This document shows, piece after piece, positions 60,753-64,000 of a stretch of 64,000 nucleotides of DNA; within the stretch, counting starts at the first letter, position 1; each line of letters starts with the position of its first letter. Below the pieces are notes generated by a model. The model saw only the letters and a program-made list of their open reading frames with translations. It was not told the origin of the DNA and searched no databases. This DNA comes from Propionibacteriaceae bacterium. GTDB lineage: Bacteria; Actinomycetota; Actinomycetes; Propionibacteriales; Propionibacteriaceae. The position numbers and the translations under genes are program-made. Location of the stretch: the NCBI GenBank assembly GCA_016717345.1, contig JADKFR010000003.1, forward strand, positions 1 through 64,000, given 5' to 3'.

Positions 60753-61841
60753 ATGCATGAGCAACGGCACGGCGAGTACAAGGTGCCCGGCGGGAAGCTG
60801 GTGGCGGTCGACCTGACGGTGGCTGACGACCACCTCGCCCAGGTGAGCGTCAGCGGCGACTTCTTCCTGGACCCCGATGAGGCCCTGGAGTTCATTGATC
60901 GCTCCCTGGCCGGGCTGCCGATCACCGCCACCGTGACCGATCTGGCGGCCACCATCGACGCCGAGCTCCACCGGGCCCGCACAGACGGGCTGATCGGCGT
61001 GCCGGTCACCATGGTCGGCTTCGACGCCCGGGCCGTCGCCACCGCCGTCCGGCGCGCCCTGGGCCTGTCGACCGGATGGTCGGACCACACCTTCAGCTAC
61101 CTCGATCCGGGCCCGCTCACCCCTGCCATGCACTGTGCCCTCGACGAGGTGCTGGGCCAGGAGTTGGCTGCCGGCAGGCGGGGGCCAACCTTCCGCTTCT
61201 GGGAGTGGCGCGAACCTGCCGTCGTGATCGGGTCGTTCCAGTCGCTGCGCAACGAGATCGACGCCGAGGCCGCGGCCGTCCACGGCATTGAGGTGGTGCG
61301 CCGGATCTCCGGTGGCGGCGCCATGTTCATGGAGGCGGGCAACTGCATCACGTTCTCGGTCGTCGTGCCGGCCACCCTGGTGGATGGCCTGAGCTATGAG
61401 GCCTCCTACGCCTTTCTCGACGAGTGGGTACTGGCTGCGCTGGACGCGGTCGGCGTTGAGGCCCACTATGCGGGCCTCAACGACATCGCTTCCCCGGCGG
61501 GGAAGATCGCCGGTGCCGCCCAGAAGCGATTCGTCGGCGGCGCGGTCCTGCACCACGTCACGATGGCCTACGACATCGACGCCGACAAGATGCTGCAGGT
61601 GCTGCGGATCGGTCGCGAGAAGCTCAGCGACAAGGGCACCAAGAGCGCCAACAAGCGGGTGGACCCCGTCCGATCCCAGACCCGGCTGCCCCGGCACGAC
61701 GTGATGGCCAGCTTCCTGGCCACCTTCAGCCAGCGGTACCGCGTGGTGCCCGACACCCTCACCGAGGCCGAGCTTGCCCGGGCGAGGGAGCTGGTGGAAA
61801 CCAAGTTCGGTTCCCCCGACTGGACGGCCCGGGTCCCCTGA
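60753..61841 (+). CDS. Lipoate-protein ligase A family protein with N-terminal accessory domain
   Basis: A 362-residue protein of the BPL/LPL fold. The first ~90 residues (KVPGGKLVAVDLTVADDHLA, FFLDPDEALEFID) resemble the lipoate ligase accessory domain that normally follows the catalytic domain in E. coli LplA. The catalytic domain starts near residue 115. It has FRFWEWREPAVVIGSFQ, VVRRISGGGAMFMEAGNCI (the RRxxGGGxV lipoyl-AMP site) and GKIAGAAQKRFVGG with the catalytic lysine. It should activate lipoate or octanoate and attach it to carrier domains. The order accessory-catalytic is a permutation. No lipoylated enzyme gene is adjacent. Confidence 0.85.
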   Translation: MHEQRHGEYKVPGGKLVAVDLTVADDHLAQVSVSGDFFLDPDEALEFIDRSLAGLPITATVTDLAATIDAELHRARTDGLIGVPVTMVGFDARAVATAVRRALGLSTGWSDHTFSYLDPGPLTPAMHCALDEVLGQELAAGRRGPTFRFWEWREPAVVIGSFQSLRNEIDAEAAAVHGIEVVRRISGGGAMFMEAGNCITFSVVVPATLVDGLSYEASYAFLDEWVLAALDAVGVEAHYAGLNDIASPAGKIAGAAQKRFVGGAVLHHVTMAYDIDADKMLQVLRIGREKLSDKGTKSANKRVDPVRSQTRLPRHDVMASFLATFSQRYRVVPDTLTEAELARARELVETKFGSPDWTARVP

Positions 61842-61863
61842 GCCTGGCTTGCAGTGGCCCCGG

Positions 61864-62589
61864 TCAGCCCTGGGTGAGAGCCAGCGCGTCCTCGAGGGTG
61901 AAGTTGCCCAGGTAGAGGGCGGTGCCGACGATCGCACCCTCGACGCCGAGCGGCACCAGGTCCTTCAGCGCCCGCAGGTCGTCGAGGGTTGCGATGCCAC
62001 CGCTCGCCACGACCCTGGCCGGGGTACGGTCGCAGACCCGGCGCAGCAGGTCGAGGTTGGGACCGGTGAGCATGCCGTCACTGGCCACGTCGGTGACGAC
62101 GTACCGCGCGCAGCCGGCCGCGTCGAGCCGTTCCAGGGTTTCCCACAGGTCGCCACCCTCGCGCGTCCACCCGCGGGCGGCCAACCGCGTGCCCTTGACG
62201 TCCAGCCCGATCGCGATCCGGTCCCCGTACTCGCCGATGATCCGGTCGCACCACTGAGGGTTCTCCAGGGCGGCCGTTCCGATGTTCACCCGTCGGCAAC
62301 CCGTGGCCAGGGCACGCTCCAGGCTCGCGTCGTCGCGGATCCCGCCCGACAGTTCGACCTTGACCTCGAGTTCGTCCACGATCCCGGCGATGAGTTCGGA
62401 GTTGGAGCCCCGCCCGAAGGCGGCATCGAGGTCAACCAGATGGATCCACTCCGCGCCTGCCCGCTGCCAGCGGAGGGCCGCCTCGCGGGGGGACCCGAAG
62501 ACTTTCTCACTCCCGGCGACACCCTGGACGAGTTGGACGGCCTGCCCGCCCTGGACGTCGACGGCCGGCAGAAGTTCCAGAGCATTCAC
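61864..62589 (-). CDS. priA/hisA: Phosphoribosyl isomerase (HisA/PriA)
   Basis: A 241-residue (beta-alpha)8 isomerase for ProFAR in histidine synthesis. PAVDVQGGQAVQLVQG, VDLDAAFGRGSN, VELSGGIRDD and the IGLDVKGTRLAARGWTREGG segment are present. The last, with Arg and Trp in the RGWT-GGDLW loop, is the signature of actinobacterial PriA, which also performs the TrpF reaction. Bifunctionality is thus likely but not proven. GTG start overlapping hisH as GTGA. Note that this priA is not the primosome gene. Confidence 0.93.
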   Translation of the reverse strand: MNALELLPAVDVQGGQAVQLVQGVAGSEKVFGSPREAALRWQRAGAEWIHLVDLDAAFGRGSNSELIAGIVDELEVKVELSGGIRDDASLERALATGCRRVNIGTAALENPQWCDRIIGEYGDRIAIGLDVKGTRLAARGWTREGGDLWETLERLDAAGCARYVVTDVASDGMLTGPNLDLLRRVCDRTPARVVASGGIATLDDLRALKDLVPLGVEGAIVGTALYLGNFTLEDALALTQG

Positions 62590-63227
62590 GGTGCGACGCC
62601 TTTGCTTGACAGGGTGCCCACCCAGTTGCGCAGCAATCGCGCACCGGCTTCGCCCGACTTCTCAGGATGGAATTGGGTCGTCCACAAGGGACCCTGCTCG
62701 ACGGCCGCGATGAAACGGTCGCCGCCGTGCTCGGTCCAGGTCACCCGGGCGCTGGCCGGCCAGTCCGGGGTCTCATGGACGCCGTAGGAGTGCACGAAGT
62801 AGAACCGCTGGTCCTGCACCCCGGCGAACATGGCGGACGCCGCGGGCGGGGTGACGGTGTTCCACCCCATGTGCGGCAGCGGGACGGCGTCCAACTGCTC
62901 GACCACGCCCGGCAGGACGCCCAGCCCTTCGCTGGGTGCCCCGTGTTCGACGCCCAACCCGAACATCACCTGGTGGCCGACGCAGATCCCGAGTACGGGT
63001 CGCTTCGCGGCGAGTCGCTGGAGGACGATCCGGGGGCCCCCGACGGCGGCCAACCCATCCATGCAGGCGGCAAACGCGCCCACGCCGGGAACCACCAGCC
63101 CGTCGGCGGTGGCACAGACGTCCGGATCGGCGGACAAGACGACCTCGGCGCCGGCGGCGGCCACCGCGCGGGTGACGGAGTGCAGGTTTCCCGACCCGTA
63201 GTCGAGGACGGCGACCACCACGGTCAC
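62586..63227 (-). CDS. hisH: Imidazole glycerol phosphate synthase glutaminase subunit HisH
   Basis: A 213-residue class I glutamine amidotransferase that feeds ammonia to HisF. VLDYGSGNLHSV is the family start, PGVGAFAACMDGL the oxyanion region, LGICVGHQVMFG the nucleophile, and TQFHPEKSGEAG the catalytic His and Glu. It starts with GTG that overlaps the hisB stop. HisF is not in this window. Confidence 0.95.
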   Translation of the reverse strand: MTVVVAVLDYGSGNLHSVTRAVAAAGAEVVLSADPDVCATADGLVVPGVGAFAACMDGLAAVGGPRIVLQRLAAKRPVLGICVGHQVMFGLGVEHGAPSEGLGVLPGVVEQLDAVPLPHMGWNTVTPPAASAMFAGVQDQRFYFVHSYGVHETPDWPASARVTWTEHGGDRFIAAVEQGPLWTTQFHPEKSGEAGARLLRNWVGTLSSKGVAP

Positions 63228-63838
63228 AGCGCGCCCTTGGTGGAGGGGATCTGGCCGGCGATCCGCGGATCGAGCACGATGGCATCACGCAGCGCGCGGG
63301 CCAGCGCCTTGAACTGGGCTTCGACGATGTGGTGCGGATCGCGACCAGCCAGCACGCGCAGGTGCAGGCAGATCTGCGCGTTCAGCGCGAACGACTCGAT
63401 CACGTGCCTGGTCATCGAACCGGCATACGGGACGCCCGAGCCGCCGATCATGGCGTACTGCTGGCCTTCGGGTTCGCCGGCGTGCACGACGTAGGGGCGC
63501 CCGGCGAGGTCGACCACGCAGTGGGCCAGGGCCTCATCCAACGGCACCGTCGCATCGGCGAAGCGTCGGATGCCCGCCTTGTCACCCAGTGCCTGAGCGA
63601 AGGCCTGACCGAGCACGATCGCGGTGTCCTCGATCGAATGGTGGCCATCGATGTGGAGGTCGCCGGTGGTCGTGACCTCGAGGTCGATCAGCGAGTGCTT
63701 GCTCAACGCCGTCAGCATGTGGTCGTAGAAGCCGACCCCGGTGCTGATCCGGGATTGGCCGGTGCCGTCGAGTTGAAGCGCGACGCGCACTGACGACTCG
63801 CTGGTCGTCCGCTCCACCACGGCAGTTCGCGCGCTCAT
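63224..63838 (-). CDS. hisB: Imidazoleglycerol-phosphate dehydratase HisB
   Basis: A 204-residue monofunctional dehydratase (no phosphatase domain). GVGFYDHMLTALSKH, GDLHIDGHHSIEDTAI, RPYVVHAGEP and CLHLRVLAGRDPHHIVEAQF carry the manganese-binding histidines. Its ATG overlaps the hisC stop as ATGA. Confidence 0.96.
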   Translation of the reverse strand: MSARTAVVERTTSESSVRVALQLDGTGQSRISTGVGFYDHMLTALSKHSLIDLEVTTTGDLHIDGHHSIEDTAIVLGQAFAQALGDKAGIRRFADATVPLDEALAHCVVDLAGRPYVVHAGEPEGQQYAMIGGSGVPYAGSMTRHVIESFALNAQICLHLRVLAGRDPHHIVEAQFKALARALRDAIVLDPRIAGQIPSTKGAL

Positions 63839-64000
63839 CGGATCTCCTCCAGTACCTCGGCCAATGCGGTGTAGAACTGCTCGGTTTCGGCCGGCGTGCC
63901 CACCGAAACCCGCAGGAAGCCGGCCGGGCCGGTCTCTCGAACCAGCACGCCGCGCTCGAGCAGTCGCTGCCAGACATCATGCCGGTCGGCAAAGCGCCCG
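63835..64000 (-). CDS. hisC: Histidinol-phosphate aminotransferase, C-terminal end only
   Basis: The last ~54 codons of an open frame that runs off the window. RFADRHDVWQRLLERGVLVR, then GFLRVSVGTPAETEQFY and LAEVLEEIR, is the standard C-terminus of HisC, including the substrate-binding Arg of the LRVSVGT motif. The stop overlaps the start of hisB, as in the usual hisCBHA order. Confidence 0.9.
   Translation of the reverse strand, partial: GRFADRHDVWQRLLERGVLVRETGPAGFLRVSVGTPAETEQFYTALAEVLEEIR

Overview
The window is GC-rich throughout, has heavy ATGA/TGATG/GTGA gene coupling and frequent GTG starts, and carries actinobacterial hallmark genes: Pup/Dop/ARC, the actinobacterial integration host factor mIHF, a PriA with no Walker A, a PriA-type HisA, and several leaderless promoters. 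It is a chromosomal housekeeping segment of an actinobacterium. A member of the Propionibacteriales is a plausible guess, but that is inference only. Almost all genes lie on the minus strand. Five intact genes on the plus strand (CoA-binding protein, PAC2, PadR, DUF349, lipoate ligase-like) are single genes, and four of them have a -10 box placed for leaderless transcription.

Layout. 1-1460: a small accessory scar beside tRNA-Pro(GGG), with an orphan excisionase-like HTH gene and a decayed RelE/HigB-like toxin and XRE antitoxin pair. 1635-2123: CoA-binding protein. 16249 down to 2089: ten overlapping or nearly touching minus-strand genes, metH, a lipoprotein solute-binding protein, trmI, ARC/Mpa, dop, pup, tyrA, cmk, der and glcB. 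16301-17134: PAC2. 26199-17112: mihF, gmk, rpoZ, coaBC, metK, priA, DUF2853, fmt, rsmB, rpe. 36662-26302: aroC-aroK-aroB-efp-nusB, then carA-carB-pyrD-pyrF. 44334-36709: rarA, two small membrane-associated proteins, alaS (two frameshifts), ruvX and two tandem mltG copies. 44418-45062: PadR regulator. 48948-45093: MBL hydrolase, hisS, aspS. 49025-50269: DUF349 protein. 57525-50291: yajC-secD-secF-apt-K+ channel-rel. 60668-57626: yebC, then SOS-controlled ruvC-ruvA-ruvB. 60753-61841: lipoate ligase-like protein. 64000-61864: hisC(partial)-hisB-hisH-hisA/priA.

The most interesting part is the pupylation locus. Pup ends in Gly-Gly-Gln and its partners Dop and ARC are present. No 20S proteasome genes (prcB/prcA) and no pafA accompany them, and ARC lacks the C-terminal Gly-Gln-Tyr-Leu tail used to dock on the proteasome. 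The Dop protein appears to lack most of the Dop-loop insertion and carries several PafA-like sequence blocks. Pup is embedded in a metabolic/translation operon and is coupled to tyrA by a 4-bp overlap. This points to a proteasome-independent pupylation system, of the type described in Corynebacterium, with an unusual Dop.

Other notable points are two single-base frameshifts in the otherwise full-length alaS (likely sequencing error), a tandem mltG duplication where aroE is often found, a near-perfect LexA box at ruvC, and terminator hairpins that contain the stop codons of the flanking genes.
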